Shown: positions 1 through 8,257 of the stretch, in pieces
How the letters are laid out: every line of letters begins with the position of its first letter
How positions within the stretch are numbered: position 1 is the first letter of the stretch
Origin: Intrasporangiaceae bacterium
GTDB lineage: Bacteria > Actinomycetota > Actinomycetes > Actinomycetales > Dermatophilaceae
Direction: 5' to 3'
Assembly (NCBI GenBank): GCA_021324575.1
Contig: JAJPIW010000077.1
Location: 1-64,000 of the forward strand
DNA length: 64,000 nucleotides
Notes under the pieces: generated by a model
Told to the model about the DNA's origin: nothing
Databases searched by the model: none
What the model saw: the letters and a program-made list of their open reading frames with translations, nothing else
Position numbers and translations under genes: made by a program

Positions 1-115
1 CCGCTCGTTTACTGATTATTGGGGGTGCCGGTCCCACTGCGGAAGCGTTTCCACCGGTACCGTCCTGTGTCGCAGTACTCCGTCAGAGAACCTGAACAGT
101 AAAGGATTGACCCTC
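1..115. other. leader region upstream of mscL
   Basis: This short stretch precedes mscL and contains no ORF I can support. The sequence just before the gene carries AAAGGA at 101-106, a suitable ribosome binding site for the ATG at 116. The left end is comparatively AT-rich (TTTACTGATTATT near 8-20) and may hold the promoter, but I see no convincing -35/-10 pair. Confidence 0.4.
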
Positions 116-478
116 ATGAAGGGCTTCAAGGACTTCGTCATGCGAGGCAACCTCGTTGAGCTTGCCGTCGCCTTCATCATCGGTAGCGCCTTCGCCACCG
201 TGGTGACCGCATTCACCAAGATCGTCATCGAGCTCCTCGCCAAGGCAGGGGGTTCGCCCAACTTCGACGCGTTCAAGCCCGGCGGCCTGCAGTCGGTGGG
301 CCCGTTCCTGACGGCGCTCGTCGCGTTCCTGATCTTGGCCTTCGTCGTGTACTTCTTCATCGTCAAGCCCTACGAGGCCTACCAGGCCCGTACCGCCGGC
401 CCGGCCGAGGAGGAGGCTCCCGACCAGTCCGTCGTGCTGCTCACCGAGATCCGGGACGCGCTTCGCACCCGCGCCTGA
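116..478 (+). CDS. mscL: large-conductance mechanosensitive channel MscL
   Basis: This is the stretch-activated inner-membrane channel that releases solutes during hypo-osmotic shock. The product is 120 aa, within the family's usual length. The N terminus (MKGFKDFVMRGNLVELAVAF) is the classic MscL amphipathic helix running into TM1. A second hydrophobic helix lies near residues 65-88, and the acidic C terminus ends in a predicted helix. I chose the ATG at 116 because AAAGGA at 101-106 sits about 9 bases upstream; an in-frame TTG at 107 leaves no room for a ribosome binding site. A strong hairpin follows the stop, so the gene is probably monocistronic. Confidence 0.96.
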   Translation: MKGFKDFVMRGNLVELAVAFIIGSAFATVVTAFTKIVIELLAKAGGSPNFDAFKPGGLQSVGPFLTALVAFLILAFVVYFFIVKPYEAYQARTAGPAEEEAPDQSVVLLTEIRDALRTRA

Positions 479-513
479 TCCAACCAGCACGGACCAGCAG
501 CTCAGCAGCACCG

Positions 514-549
514 CGAAGGGCGGTCTCCCCACCGGGAGGCCGCCCTTCG
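514..549 (+). terminator. terminator hairpin after mscL
   Basis: The arms CGAAGGGCGGTCTCC and GGGAGGCCGCCCTTCG form an almost perfect GC-rich stem with a short loop, 36 bases after the mscL stop. There is no long T-tract, which is usual for actinobacterial terminators. Confidence 0.8.
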
Positions 550-666
550 TCATGAGCGCCCAGGTCGTTCCTGCGCGACGGCGCAAGGGCGGACCAGGGG
601 TGTCGCGATGTCTGCGCCGGCGGTCGCGACCAGCGCCGGGGCGCAGTGACGTTCGTGGTGCCCCGG

Positions 667-861
667 CTACTCCCAGTGCGGGGGACGCTGCTCCCGGAGC
701 CAGCGGTCGTGGCCGCTCTCGTCACGGCGCTCCCCCCAGCCGGCGTCGGTGTCGTCCCGGGTCTGCTCCGGACGCACCCGAGGCGCCGTCACCGGCAGGT
801 CGACGGCCGCCTCGGTGTCGGCGTCCGGGTCCGTCGCGTCGTCGTCGGGCTCAGTCGCCAT
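667..861 (-). CDS. small acidic conserved protein overlapping the helicase gene
   Basis: The 64-aa product starts MATEPDDDATDPDADTEAAV and ends with a WGERRDESGHDRW...RPPHWE tail. I recognise this general layout (acidic N terminus, DDTDxGWGE core, PPHW end) from small actinobacterial proteins of unknown function. The ATG at 859-861 overlaps the end of the helicase gene, whose stop is at 851-853, so the two are probably translationally coupled. No catalytic motif or membrane segment is visible. The composition is strongly acidic in the first half and basic/aromatic at the end. Function unknown; the overlap suggests co-expression with the helicase-nuclease but does not prove a shared role. Confidence 0.7.
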   Translation of the reverse strand: MATEPDDDATDPDADTEAAVDLPVTAPRVRPEQTRDDTDAGWGERRDESGHDRWLREQRPPHWE

Positions 862-3800
862 CGTCCGCGCCTCGGTCGGTGTCGTGCGCCTCGCTGGTCT
901 CTGACGGCACCTCGGCTGCCGGTTGCGGGCGTGGCTCGGGGGCGGCCGGGGACTGGACCGCCGACACGATCCGCGCCACATCGCGCGCCGGGTCCCGGAA
1001 CAGGCCGGTCGTCCACACCCGCATCGGTCGCCAGCCCAGCCGGGCCAGCTGCTCGGGCCGGAGCCGGTCCCGGTCCCGGGTCGTCGTGAGGGCGGCGTAT
1101 GCCGGGCCGTCGCCTTCGACCGCCAGGGCCAGGTGTCCGCGGTGACCGGGATCCTCGACGGCCAGGTCGATCCGGTGCCCCGAGGAGCCGTAGCCCTCGT
1201 GGACGACCAGCCCTGCCTCCCGGAGCCGGCGGGCGAACTCGGCCATGACTACCCCGGCGGACGACCCAGCCGACCCGTCGGCACCGACCGGTGCGGCCGC
1301 CGCGGCCGGGGCGGCTCCGCCGGACGCGGCATACGCAAGGTAGTCGCGCAGCATCATCGCGCCACGGGCCTTGAGTCGGGTCGGGTCCAGGTCCTCGGCC
1401 GTGAGGGAGGAGACGACGGTCATCCGCTGGCGCGCCCGGGTGACCGCGACGTTGAGGCGACGCTCCCCGCCCTCGAGGTTGAGCGGGCCGAAGCGGTGCA
1501 GGACCCGACCGTGGGGGGTCTTGCCGTAGCCGACCGACAGGATGATCGCGTCGCGCTCGTCGCCCTGCACCCGTTCGAGGTTCTTGACGAAGAACCGCTG
1601 CGGGGCGTCCTCGTCGAAGAAGTCGGCGACGTCGGCGGCGTCGGACCGGCCCACGGCGCGGCGGACCGCGTCCTCGAGGCGCTGCGCGTGCTTGATACCC
1701 AGGGCGATGACGCCGAGCGACTCGGTGGAGCGTGTCCGGGCGTGCGCGAGCACGAGCTCGACCACCTTGTCCACCTCGGCCGTCGTCGTCTCGACACCGT
1801 CGTCGCCCTCGGCCATGACCCCCTCGCCGTCCACCGTGACCAGGTCGAGCACCGGACCCGACGAGGCGCCGGGGAAGGTCACCAGGCTGCCGGCATACAC
1901 CTCGTCATTGGCGAAGGCGATGAGCCGCTCGTCCCGCGACCGGTAGTGCCACGAGAGCTGGCGCGCGGGAAGCGTCGCCGAGAGGACGTCGAGGATCGAC
2001 TCGAAGCCTTCGGTGAGCCCGTCGTCAACGACGGTGTCATCGTCACCCGGCGTGGTGGTGAAGAACGAGGTCGGGGGCAGCTGGTGCTCGTCGCCGGCCA
2101 CGACGACCTGCCGGGCACGGGAGATCGCCGAGATGGCTTGGGCGGGCGGGATCTGTGAGGCCTCGTCGAAGATGACCACATCGAAGTGCTGGCCAGGAGG
2201 GAGCGCTGAGGCGACGACGAGCGGGCTCATCGCCCAGCACGGCTTGGCCGCGGTGAGCACCGGCCCGGCCACGACCAGCAGGTCGCGCAGCGAGCGGTGC
2301 CGACGCGACTTGGTCGCCTCGGCCCGGACCAGGGACTCCTGCTGGGGGTGGTCCTGCAGGACCTGCCGCAGCCGGTCGCCGACGGCGGCCCGAACCCGGA
2401 CAGCGGTGTCGGCGAGGTGCTGCCGGTCGGCGACGGCGTAGGCCGCCTCGGCCGTCCGCAGGCCGTCGCCGGTGTGGGCGCCGTATGCCGGGTCGCGCAG
2501 CGCCAGGTCCTCCACGACCGAGGTCCACCAGACGAAGTCGAGCTCGTCGGTGACCCGCTCCGGGTCGACCGCCCGCTCCGCGAGGTCGTCGATGAACGCC
2601 TGGAGCCCTGCGGTTCGCAGCTCGTCGAGGGTGCCGATGACCGTGGGGATGACCGAGAGCCGCTCCGGACGGGCGTCGAGAGCCGCGATCCGGTTCCGCA
2701 GCTCCGGCAACGGGGTCTGCAGGAGGTCGCCACCGGCCGCCGTGCTGGCCAGTCGCTGGCCGAGCCAGGTGAGGTCACGCTCGAGCGCGGCGTACGCCGA
2801 CTCGGCGACGTCGAGGTCGGCAGGGATCTCCGGGCGACCGCCGCCGCCGGCCATCGAACGCCAGACCGTGCGCTGGGCGCCGGCCTCGACGAGCGCGGCG
2901 TGCAGGTCGGCCGGTGGCGAGCCCGGCCGCAGCAGGGAGCGAGCCTGCCTGCGGAACCGACGGCGCTCCCAGAAGCCCAGGCTGCTGCCCGCCTCCTGCC
3001 GCTGGGCAGCGGTGCCGGTTGCCGCGACGAGGTCGTCGAGGGGGATGTCGAAGACCTCCGGGCGGAACACCTCCAGGGTGTCGCGGACCCTGCTGACCGC
3101 CGCCAGGGTCCGGCCCCAGTCGGCGACCGTCTCGGCCACGGGCAGGCGGATCGACGCGAAGACCTCCCCCATCGTGCGGCCCATCGCGTCGATCCCGCCA
3201 CCCGCCAACCGGGCGGTGACATCGCGTGCCTGGACCGCCTCTTCGGCGGAGGTGACCCGCGCGGCATACCAGGGGTCGTCGCCGGACTCGCTGTCCCAGG
3301 CGCCGAGGGTCCCGACGGACGTCAGGTCCCGTGCGAGCTGGGTGACGTCGTCGCGGGACAGCGCCTGCAGCACCTCGCCACGCAGACGGACCCGGGACCG
3401 GGGCGGGGCCGCCTGGGAGCCGAGCCGGCTGATCGCCTCCTGGGCCTCGTATGCCGTGACACCCCAGGGTTCGCGGGTCCGGTGCAGGGCGGTGACGTGG
3501 TCGGTCAGCGTGGTCCGGCGGGCGATGAGCTCGCGCCGGGCTGCGGCGTCGTCGGGCGCGGTTGCCGCGCCGAGTCGCTCGAGGCTGCCCCCGATGTCGG
3601 CCGCGATCCGGCGGCGCGAGGTCGTGCCGTCGTGCAGGTCGAGGACCAGGTCGGCGAGGCCGGCGCCCTCGAGCCGGTCCAGGACGGCGTCGATGGCGGC
3701 ACGCTTCTCGGCGACGAAGAGGACGCGCTTGCCCTCGCCGGTGAGCGTCGCGACGAGGTTGGCGATGGTCTGGCTCTTGCCGGTGCCGGGCGGCCCCTTG

Positions 3801-4672
3801 ATGACGAGGTGCGCGCCGGAGCGGACCGCGTCGATGGCCGCCACCTGGGTCGCGTCGGCGTCGAGGATGAGGAGCTCGCGGTCGGGGTCGACGTCGTGCG
3901 GGGACTCGGCCGGCAACTGGGCCCGGACCGAGCCGAGCGCCGCGGCGTCGCCGGCGAGGGCGGCGATGACGTCGTGGTCGGCCAGGGCATCGCCCTGCAC
4001 GGCGAGGTCGGCAACCATCGGCAGCTTGGCGTAGGAGAAGTTCCCGATGACGAGCCGAGGCTGGACCTCGAAGTCCAGCAGGTCGACGCACAGGGTCGCA
4101 AGCGTGGCGAAGACCGGATAGGCGTCGAAGCTGCCGGTCACGGTGGCCATGTCCTCGAGCGACTCGTCGTCGAGGGTGATGCCCCGCTCGCTGGCGAGGT
4201 AGTGCTTCAGCACGGGGTTGAACTCGATGTCCTGACCGAGGTCGACGACGAAGTCGTCCTGGGCGGCTCCGGTGGCCTTGAGGACGCAGCTGCGCAGCAG
4301 GACCGGCGCCGCGGGCGACCGGTTGACCTTGGGCAGGGTCCAGGTCGCCATCCCGATCGCGATGAACCCGGTGGCGATGCCCCGCTCCTCCTGCAGCTCG
4401 CGGGTCTTGCCGGCGATCGCCCGGGCCCGGCGTCGGGCCTCCTCGAGGGCGGCCGGCTCGCGGACCAGCTCGGACAGCTTGGTGGGCGCGCCGGACATCA
4501 GCTTGGCCAGGCCGCCGGGGTGCGCGGTCGTGAGGTCGAGGGTGCCCGTGGGCAGGTCGCGGTACCAGAGCAGGGTGTTGCGGCCGCCGAGGTCGACCAG
4601 GTGCTTGGTCCACGTGGCGACCGCTGCCCGGACGCGCTCGGCGCGTGGGTCGGCGTTGGTCGTCTCCGTCAC
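851..4672 (-). CDS. DUF4011-type superfamily 1 helicase with C-terminal Vsr/DUF559-like nuclease domain
   Basis: The product is a 1273-aa multidomain DNA/RNA helicase. The N terminus carries the DUF4011 signature (HLVDLGGRNTLLWYRD, about residues 24-39). Walker A is GPPGTGKS at about 293-300, and the Walker B/DEAD-like motif VVIFDEASQIPP lies near 830. Later SF1 motifs include GDEHQLPPT and a VNVAVTRAR-like motif VI. The last ~120 residues resemble a DUF559/Vsr-type PD-(D/E)xK nuclease (RIDLAVED and LAVEGDG, near 1150-1180). The start is GTG at 4672. Relatives occur both as housekeeping genes of unknown role and in phage-defence settings. No methylase or other defence gene is adjacent, so a defence role is inference. 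The stop overlaps the small acidic gene. Confidence 0.9.
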   Translation of the reverse strand: MTETTNADPRAERVRAAVATWTKHLVDLGGRNTLLWYRDLPTGTLDLTTAHPGGLAKLMSGAPTKLSELVREPAALEEARRRARAIAGKTRELQEERGIATGFIAIGMATWTLPKVNRSPAAPVLLRSCVLKATGAAQDDFVVDLGQDIEFNPVLKHYLASERGITLDDESLEDMATVTGSFDAYPVFATLATLCVDLLDFEVQPRLVIGNFSYAKLPMVADLAVQGDALADHDVIAALAGDAAALGSVRAQLPAESPHDVDPDRELLILDADATQVAAIDAVRSGAHLVIKGPPGTGKSQTIANLVATLTGEGKRVLFVAEKRAAIDAVLDRLEGAGLADLVLDLHDGTTSRRRIAADIGGSLERLGAATAPDDAAARRELIARRTTLTDHVTALHRTREPWGVTAYEAQEAISRLGSQAAPPRSRVRLRGEVLQALSRDDVTQLARDLTSVGTLGAWDSESGDDPWYAARVTSAEEAVQARDVTARLAGGGIDAMGRTMGEVFASIRLPVAETVADWGRTLAAVSRVRDTLEVFRPEVFDIPLDDLVAATGTAAQRQEAGSSLGFWERRRFRRQARSLLRPGSPPADLHAALVEAGAQRTVWRSMAGGGGRPEIPADLDVAESAYAALERDLTWLGQRLASTAAGGDLLQTPLPELRNRIAALDARPERLSVIPTVIGTLDELRTAGLQAFIDDLAERAVDPERVTDELDFVWWTSVVEDLALRDPAYGAHTGDGLRTAEAAYAVADRQHLADTAVRVRAAVGDRLRQVLQDHPQQESLVRAEATKSRRHRSLRDLLVVAGPVLTAAKPCWAMSPLVVASALPPGQHFDVVIFDEASQIPPAQAISAISRARQVVVAGDEHQLPPTSFFTTTPGDDDTVVDDGLTEGFESILDVLSATLPARQLSWHYRSRDERLIAFANDEVYAGSLVTFPGASSGPVLDLVTVDGEGVMAEGDDGVETTTAEVDKVVELVLAHARTRSTESLGVIALGIKHAQRLEDAVRRAVGRSDAADVADFFDEDAPQRFFVKNLERVQGDERDAIILSVGYGKTPHGRVLHRFGPLNLEGGERRLNVAVTRARQRMTVVSSLTAEDLDPTRLKARGAMMLRDYLAYAASGGAAPAAAAAPVGADGSAGSSAGVVMAEFARRLREAGLVVHEGYGSSGHRIDLAVEDPGHRGHLALAVEGDGPAYAALTTTRDRDRLRPEQLARLGWRPMRVWTTGLFRDPARDVARIVSAVQSPAAPEPRPQPAAEVPSETSEAHDTDRGADDGD

Positions 4673-4720
4673 CTGAGCAGGCTAACGAACGAACCCACGA
4701 ACCCCCCGCGTCGACCACGC

Positions 4721-4754
4721 AGTGAGGGCACCGACCGTGGTCGGTGCCCTCACT
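4721..4754 (-). terminator. terminator hairpin after the excisionase-like HTH gene
   Basis: Perfect 15-bp inverted repeat (AGTGAGGGCACCGAC / GTCGGTGCCCTCACT) with a 4-base loop. It lies 22 bases beyond the stop of the HTH gene read on the minus strand and just upstream of the helicase start, so it insulates the two. Confidence 0.8.
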
Positions 4755-4775
4755 GGCTGTCGCTGCCTTGCGGCA

Positions 4776-4973
4776 TCACGCCGTGTCGACGAAGGACGTG
4801 CGCAGGTACTTGTGCACGGCGTCCTCCGGCACCCGGAACGACCGACCGACCCTGATGGCCGGCAGCTCGCCGGCGTGCACCATGCGATAAACCGTCATCT
4901 TCGACACGCGCATGATCGAGGCGACCTCGGCCACGGTGAGGAACCGGACCTCGGCGAGCTGGCGCTCCGTCAT
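4776..4973 (-). CDS. excisionase-family helix-turn-helix DNA-binding protein
   Basis: This 65-aa protein is almost entirely a MerR-like/excisionase winged HTH: RFLTVAEVASIMRVSKMTVYRMVHAGELPAIRVGRSFRVPEDAVHKYL. It resembles the small HTH protein that lies next to proC in many actinobacteria (Rv0500A in M. tuberculosis, as I recall). The ATG at 4973 is chosen because MTERQLAEVRFLTVAEV is the typical family start; a longer reading frame upstream has no family similarity. Here proC is 3.3 kb away with deacetylase, TrkA-type and GNAT genes in between, so the synteny is interrupted. Probably a DNA-binding regulator or nucleoid-type factor; the target is unknown. Confidence 0.88.
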   Translation of the reverse strand: MTERQLAEVRFLTVAEVASIMRVSKMTVYRMVHAGELPAIRVGRSFRVPEDAVHKYLRTSFVDTA

Positions 4974-5183
4974 GGGCTGACCCCGATCTTCTGCCCCCGC
5001 GCATCGTCGACTTCCCCGCCGACGGACACCTACGCGGATGCAAGAAGCAACCATAGGGGCAGATGTGACCAATGGGGAAGCCCGGGGAGCAAAGTCGAGC
5101 CGCTTGTAAAGCCGACACGCTGGACGTGGGGCGGAATTCTCGTATGCCGCTCCCCCTGGCGCCCTCCGGGTGCGACCCTCACC
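4974..5183. other. intergenic gap between HTH and deacetylase genes
   Basis: These 210 bases contain the upstream region of the HTH gene, including a locally AT-richer segment near 5040-5070, and one copy of the GTATGCCG octamer near 5143. I see no additional gene or clear terminator for the deacetylase gene that ends at 5184. Confidence 0.4.
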
Positions 5184-6371
5184 TCAGTCGAAGAAGGCGT
5201 CCAGGCCGTGGTGCGGGAACACGGCCTCCCGGGTCGCCATGATCGCCCGGTCCACCCCGCCCTCGGGGTTGTAGCCCATCGACCACGGCTGGACCCAGAT
5301 GGGCAGGTTCGCCGGGGGCAGGTCGCCCATCCGGGCCGGCCCCGGGCGGCCGAACACCCGCTGGACATGGTCCCGCCACGACTGGGGCACGGGTGTGTCG
5401 ACACCGACCGGACGGTGGGCGGCAATCGCCGTCAGGTGGGTCCACGACCGGGGCACGACGTCGACGAGGGCGTAGCCCCCACCACCGAGCGCCACCCACT
5501 TGCCCCCTGCGGCGTCGTGGGCGAGGCGGTGGAGTGCCTCGGCGGCATACCGGTGCGCGTCGACGGTGATCGCCAGATGGGCGAGCGGGTCGTCGAAGTG
5601 GGTGTCACATCCGTGCTGGCTGACCAGGACGTCGGGCCGGAAGGCCCGGACCAGCGGCAGCGCCACCGAGTTGAGCGCCCGCAACCAGGCCGAGTCGCCC
5701 GTCCCCGGCGGAAGGGCGACGTTGACGGCATACCCCTCCGCCTCCGGGCCACCGATCTCGGTGGGCCAGCCGGTCCCCGGAAAGAGCGCGCGTCCGCTCT
5801 CGTGGAGGGAGATGGTGAGCACCCTGGGGTCGTCCCAGAAGATCCGCTCCACACCGTCGCCGTGGTGGACGTCGATGTCGACGTAGGCCACGCGCTCGGC
5901 CCCGTGGTCGAGGAGCCACTGGATGCCGACCGCGATGTCGTTGTAGACGCAGAATCCCGACGCCGCGTCCCGCATCGCGTGGTGCAACCCGCCGCAGAAG
6001 TTGACGCCGTGCTCCATCTCGCCGGTCCAGACGCTCTCGCACACGCGGCGGGTCCCCTCGACGATCCGGGCGCTCGCGTCGTGCATCCCCTTGAAGGCCG
6101 GGTCGTCCTCGGTGCCGATGCCCCATCGCCCGTCGACGGCCTCGGGGTCGTCGGAGGCCGCACGCACGGCCGCGATGTAGTCGGCCGAGTGCACCGTCTC
6201 GAGCACCTCGTCGGTGGCGATCTCGGGGTTCACGATCTGCACGTCGTCCAGCACGCCGAGTGACCGGGCGAGCCGGGCGGTGAGGTCGAGGCGGGCCGGG
6301 CCCATGGGGTGTCCCGGGCCGAAGTCGTATGCCGTGAAACTCTCGTCCCAGACGACTGCCGTAGTCCCCAT
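5184..6371 (-). CDS. AcuC-type histone deacetylase-family protein
   Basis: A 395-aa zinc-dependent deacylase of the AcuC/HDAC superfamily. Characteristic motifs are present: the HH pair in GVNFCGGLHHAM, the zinc-binding DIDVHHGDGVE, GCDTHFDDPLAHL, and the GGGGYALVDVVPRSW block. In Bacillus and other bacteria AcuC removes acetyl groups from acetyl-CoA synthetase; the substrate here is not shown by context because no acs gene is nearby. The ATG at 6371 gives MGTTAVVWDESFTAYDFGPGHPMGP, the normal family start; the frame stays open far upstream but without family similarity. The gene stands alone and is divergent from the TrkA-type gene, with about 100 bases between them. Confidence 0.92.
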   Translation of the reverse strand: MGTTAVVWDESFTAYDFGPGHPMGPARLDLTARLARSLGVLDDVQIVNPEIATDEVLETVHSADYIAAVRAASDDPEAVDGRWGIGTEDDPAFKGMHDASARIVEGTRRVCESVWTGEMEHGVNFCGGLHHAMRDAASGFCVYNDIAVGIQWLLDHGAERVAYVDIDVHHGDGVERIFWDDPRVLTISLHESGRALFPGTGWPTEIGGPEAEGYAVNVALPPGTGDSAWLRALNSVALPLVRAFRPDVLVSQHGCDTHFDDPLAHLAITVDAHRYAAEALHRLAHDAAGGKWVALGGGGYALVDVVPRSWTHLTAIAAHRPVGVDTPVPQSWRDHVQRVFGRPGPARMGDLPPANLPIWVQPWSMGYNPEGGVDRAIMATREAVFPHHGLDAFFD

Positions 6372-6456
6372 GGCCGTGAACGCTACTCTGCGGACCTGTC
6401 GGGTGAGCCGTAGTCTCACCTCCACGCCCGGTGACGTCAGCACCCGGGTGAGCACG

Positions 6457-6470
6457 CGGCATACGGAGGA
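6457..6470 (+). promoter_or_regulatory. octamer and ribosome binding site before the TrkA-type gene
   Basis: The octamer CGGCATAC at 6457-6464 is followed immediately by GGAGGA (6465-6470), a strong Shine-Dalgarno sequence only a few bases before the ATG at 6474. It is one of several octamer copies placed directly in front of start codons. Confidence 0.6.
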
Positions 6471-6473
6471 TGG

Positions 6474-7142
6474 ATGGCCCGCAACCGGCTCTACGAGGAC
6501 GACGTCCTCGTCATCGGACTCGGGAGGTTCGGCGCAGCAGCGGCGCTGGGGCTGCAACGGCTCGGGCACCGGGTCAGTGCCGTCGAGCGTGACCCGGGCC
6601 GGGCCGAGGCGTTCGTGGGGCGGCTGAGCAAGGTCGTCCAGGCCGACGCGTCGTCGCCGGCCATCATCGAGAAGATCCGGGCCCGCGACTTCCGGCTCGC
6701 CGTCGTCGGCATCGGCTCGTCGGTGGAGAGCTCGGTCCTCGCCGCCGCGAACCTCGTGGACGCGGGGATCCCGTCGATCTGGGCCAAGGCCAAGTCGGCC
6801 GAGCACGCGCGCATCCTCACCCGGATCGGCGTCACCCACGTGGTGCGGCCCGAGCGCGACAGCGGCTACCGCGTGGCACACCTCGTCAACGGCAAGCTCG
6901 AGGACTACATCGAGTTCGACGACGGGTTCGCGATCGTCAAGATGCGGCCGCCGCAGGAGACGATCGGGTTCACCCTCGAGCAGAGCGCGATCCGCAGCAA
7001 GTACGGCGTGACGGTCGTGGGGGTCAAGGCACCCGGGCAGGACTTCACGTATGCCGTGCCGCAGACCAAGGTGAGCGGCCAGGACACGCTCATCGTCAGC
7101 GGACCGGTCGAGCTCATCGAGCGGCTCGCCTCGCGCCCCTGA
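6474..7142 (+). CDS. TrkA/KtrA-type potassium channel regulatory subunit (RCK)
   Basis: The 222-aa protein has an N-terminal Rossmann RCK domain (VLVIGLGRFGAAAALGL, nucleotide-binding GxGxxG) ending near residue 135, and a TrkA-C domain (about 140-215). Such proteins are cytoplasmic gating subunits that bind NAD(H) or ATP and control TrkH/KtrB potassium transporters. The usual membrane partner is not adjacent and not elsewhere in this window. The start at 6474 has a strong GGAGGA just upstream. Because DisA lies in the same window and c-di-AMP binds TrkA-C domains in several bacteria, regulation by c-di-AMP is plausible but inferred. Confidence 0.9.
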   Translation: MARNRLYEDDVLVIGLGRFGAAAALGLQRLGHRVSAVERDPGRAEAFVGRLSKVVQADASSPAIIEKIRARDFRLAVVGIGSSVESSVLAAANLVDAGIPSIWAKAKSAEHARILTRIGVTHVVRPERDSGYRVAHLVNGKLEDYIEFDDGFAIVKMRPPQETIGFTLEQSAIRSKYGVTVVGVKAPGQDFTYAVPQTKVSGQDTLIVSGPVELIERLASRP

Positions 7143-7174
7143 GCCCGGGGAAGACGCGGGGTGCGGGCTGCGCC

Positions 7175-7690
7175 TCAGGCCCGGTCGACGCCGAGCGGGA
7201 GGACCATGCAGATCTCCTCCTCGCCGTCGTCCGCGCTGACGACCCGCATCGGCCGCCGGCTGTCGGTCGGCCGGAAGCCGAAGCCGCTGGCGAACGCCAC
7301 CGCTCGACCGTTGTCCGTGCCGACCCAGTAGGCAAGGTGGGTCTTGCCGTTGTCGCGGGCCGTCTCGGCGCCGGCGCGGACCAGGGCGGAGGCCACACCG
7401 GTCCCTCGTGACGAGGGGCGGACCCAGAGCCCGAAGAGCTGGGCGACGGTCGGCGAGTCGGCTTCTGGGATGTCGCCGACGCTCGCGACCCCGGCCGCCG
7501 CCCCGTCGACCTCGGCGAGCAGCCGGTGGGACCGTTTCATCCGGTCGCGCCACTCGCTCTCGGGGAAGGCCTCCTCGTCCGGCGCCGTGGCGACGAACGC
7601 CTCCGGCGACTCCACGAGGGCGGCCAACCGAACCGAGCGGTAGGCCTGCCAGTCGTCCTCGGTGAGCGCACGCACGGAGATGTCTGCCAT
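7175..7690 (-). CDS. GNAT-family N-acetyltransferase (first of two)
   Basis: A 171-aa GNAT acetyltransferase. The acetyl-CoA binding region is visible as LWVRPSSRGTGVASALVRA (the RxxGxG/A motif) around residues 95-115, followed by a typical beta5-alpha4 stretch ending in GFGFRPTDS. The N terminus (VRLAALVESPEAF) is close to that of the neighbouring GNAT at 7739-8257, so the two are probably tandem paralogues. The substrate is unknown. It lies 48 bases downstream of the second GNAT in the same direction and is probably in the proC transcription unit. Confidence 0.85.
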   Translation of the reverse strand: MADISVRALTEDDWQAYRSVRLAALVESPEAFVATAPDEEAFPESEWRDRMKRSHRLLAEVDGAAAGVASVGDIPEADSPTVAQLFGLWVRPSSRGTGVASALVRAGAETARDNGKTHLAYWVGTDNGRAVAFASGFGFRPTDSRRPMRVVSADDGEEEICMVLPLGVDRA

Positions 7691-7738
7691 GAGCCAACTC
7701 TCGCACGCGCCGGGGGATTTGGGGCCAGGTGGGCCGAC

Positions 7739-8257
7739 TCAGCGGATCCGGAGCTCCAGCTGGGTCTCGGTGATCGTCTCGTCCCAGGGGATGCTGCCCG
7801 TCACCCCGGTCGGGGTGAAGCCCTGACGCTCGTAGAACCGCACGGCACGGTCGTTCTCGTCGGCCACCTCCAGGACGATCCGGTCGAACCCCTGGGCGGA
7901 TGCCGTCTCGACCACCGCCCGCACGAGGGCGTCTGCGACCCCGCTCCCCCGGTGCTCAGGGTGGACCCACATCCCGACCAGATACGTTGTGCCAGAAGGA
8001 AGCTCGGGATTCGGGTACATGCCGATCGACCCGACCGTGCCGTCGATGGACGTGCTCGCGGAGGCCGGCTCACCGGCATACGCCAGCCACAGCCAGGCGC
8101 TCGTGGCGAACGCGCGCCAGTCCTCGTCGCTGCGCCGAGAGGTCTCGGCCAGCGTGGAGCCGAAGGAACGAGGACTGTCGCCCAGCATGGCGAGCCGGAC
8201 GTCGCGGTAGGTCTGCCAGCTGTCCTCGCCGACCCGGACGACCCGGACCGACGTCAC
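7739..8257 (-). CDS. GNAT-family N-acetyltransferase (second, coupled to proC)
   Basis: A 172-aa GNAT protein. The acetyl-CoA motif is VGMWVHPEHRGSGVADALV, and the C-terminal part DRAVRFYERQGFTPTG is typical of small-molecule or RimI-like GNATs. The GTG at 8257 overlaps the proC stop (GTGA), which fixes the start and indicates translational coupling. Its N terminus (VRLAMLGDSPRSFGSTL) parallels the adjacent GNAT, pointing to tandem duplication. The substrate is unknown; co-expression with pyrroline-5-carboxylate reductase does not identify one. Confidence 0.85.
   Translation of the reverse strand: MTSVRVVRVGEDSWQTYRDVRLAMLGDSPRSFGSTLAETSRRSDEDWRAFATSAWLWLAYAGEPASASTSIDGTVGSIGMYPNPELPSGTTYLVGMWVHPEHRGSGVADALVRAVVETASAQGFDRIVLEVADENDRAVRFYERQGFTPTGVTGSIPWDETITETQLELRIR

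Noticed and set aside
107-115. TTG as the mscL start
   Set aside because: It lies immediately next to the ribosome binding site; ATG 116 has the correct spacing and gives the standard MscL N terminus.
2297-4855. A large plus-strand ORF opposite the helicase gene
   Set aside because: It is antisense to a gene with complete helicase and nuclease motifs; long shadow ORFs are expected at this GC content and the product has no domain-like features.
5184-7706. A long minus-strand fusion of the deacetylase with the GNAT region
   Set aside because: The frame is open by chance through the TrkA-type gene on the other strand; the deacetylase starts normally at 6371.
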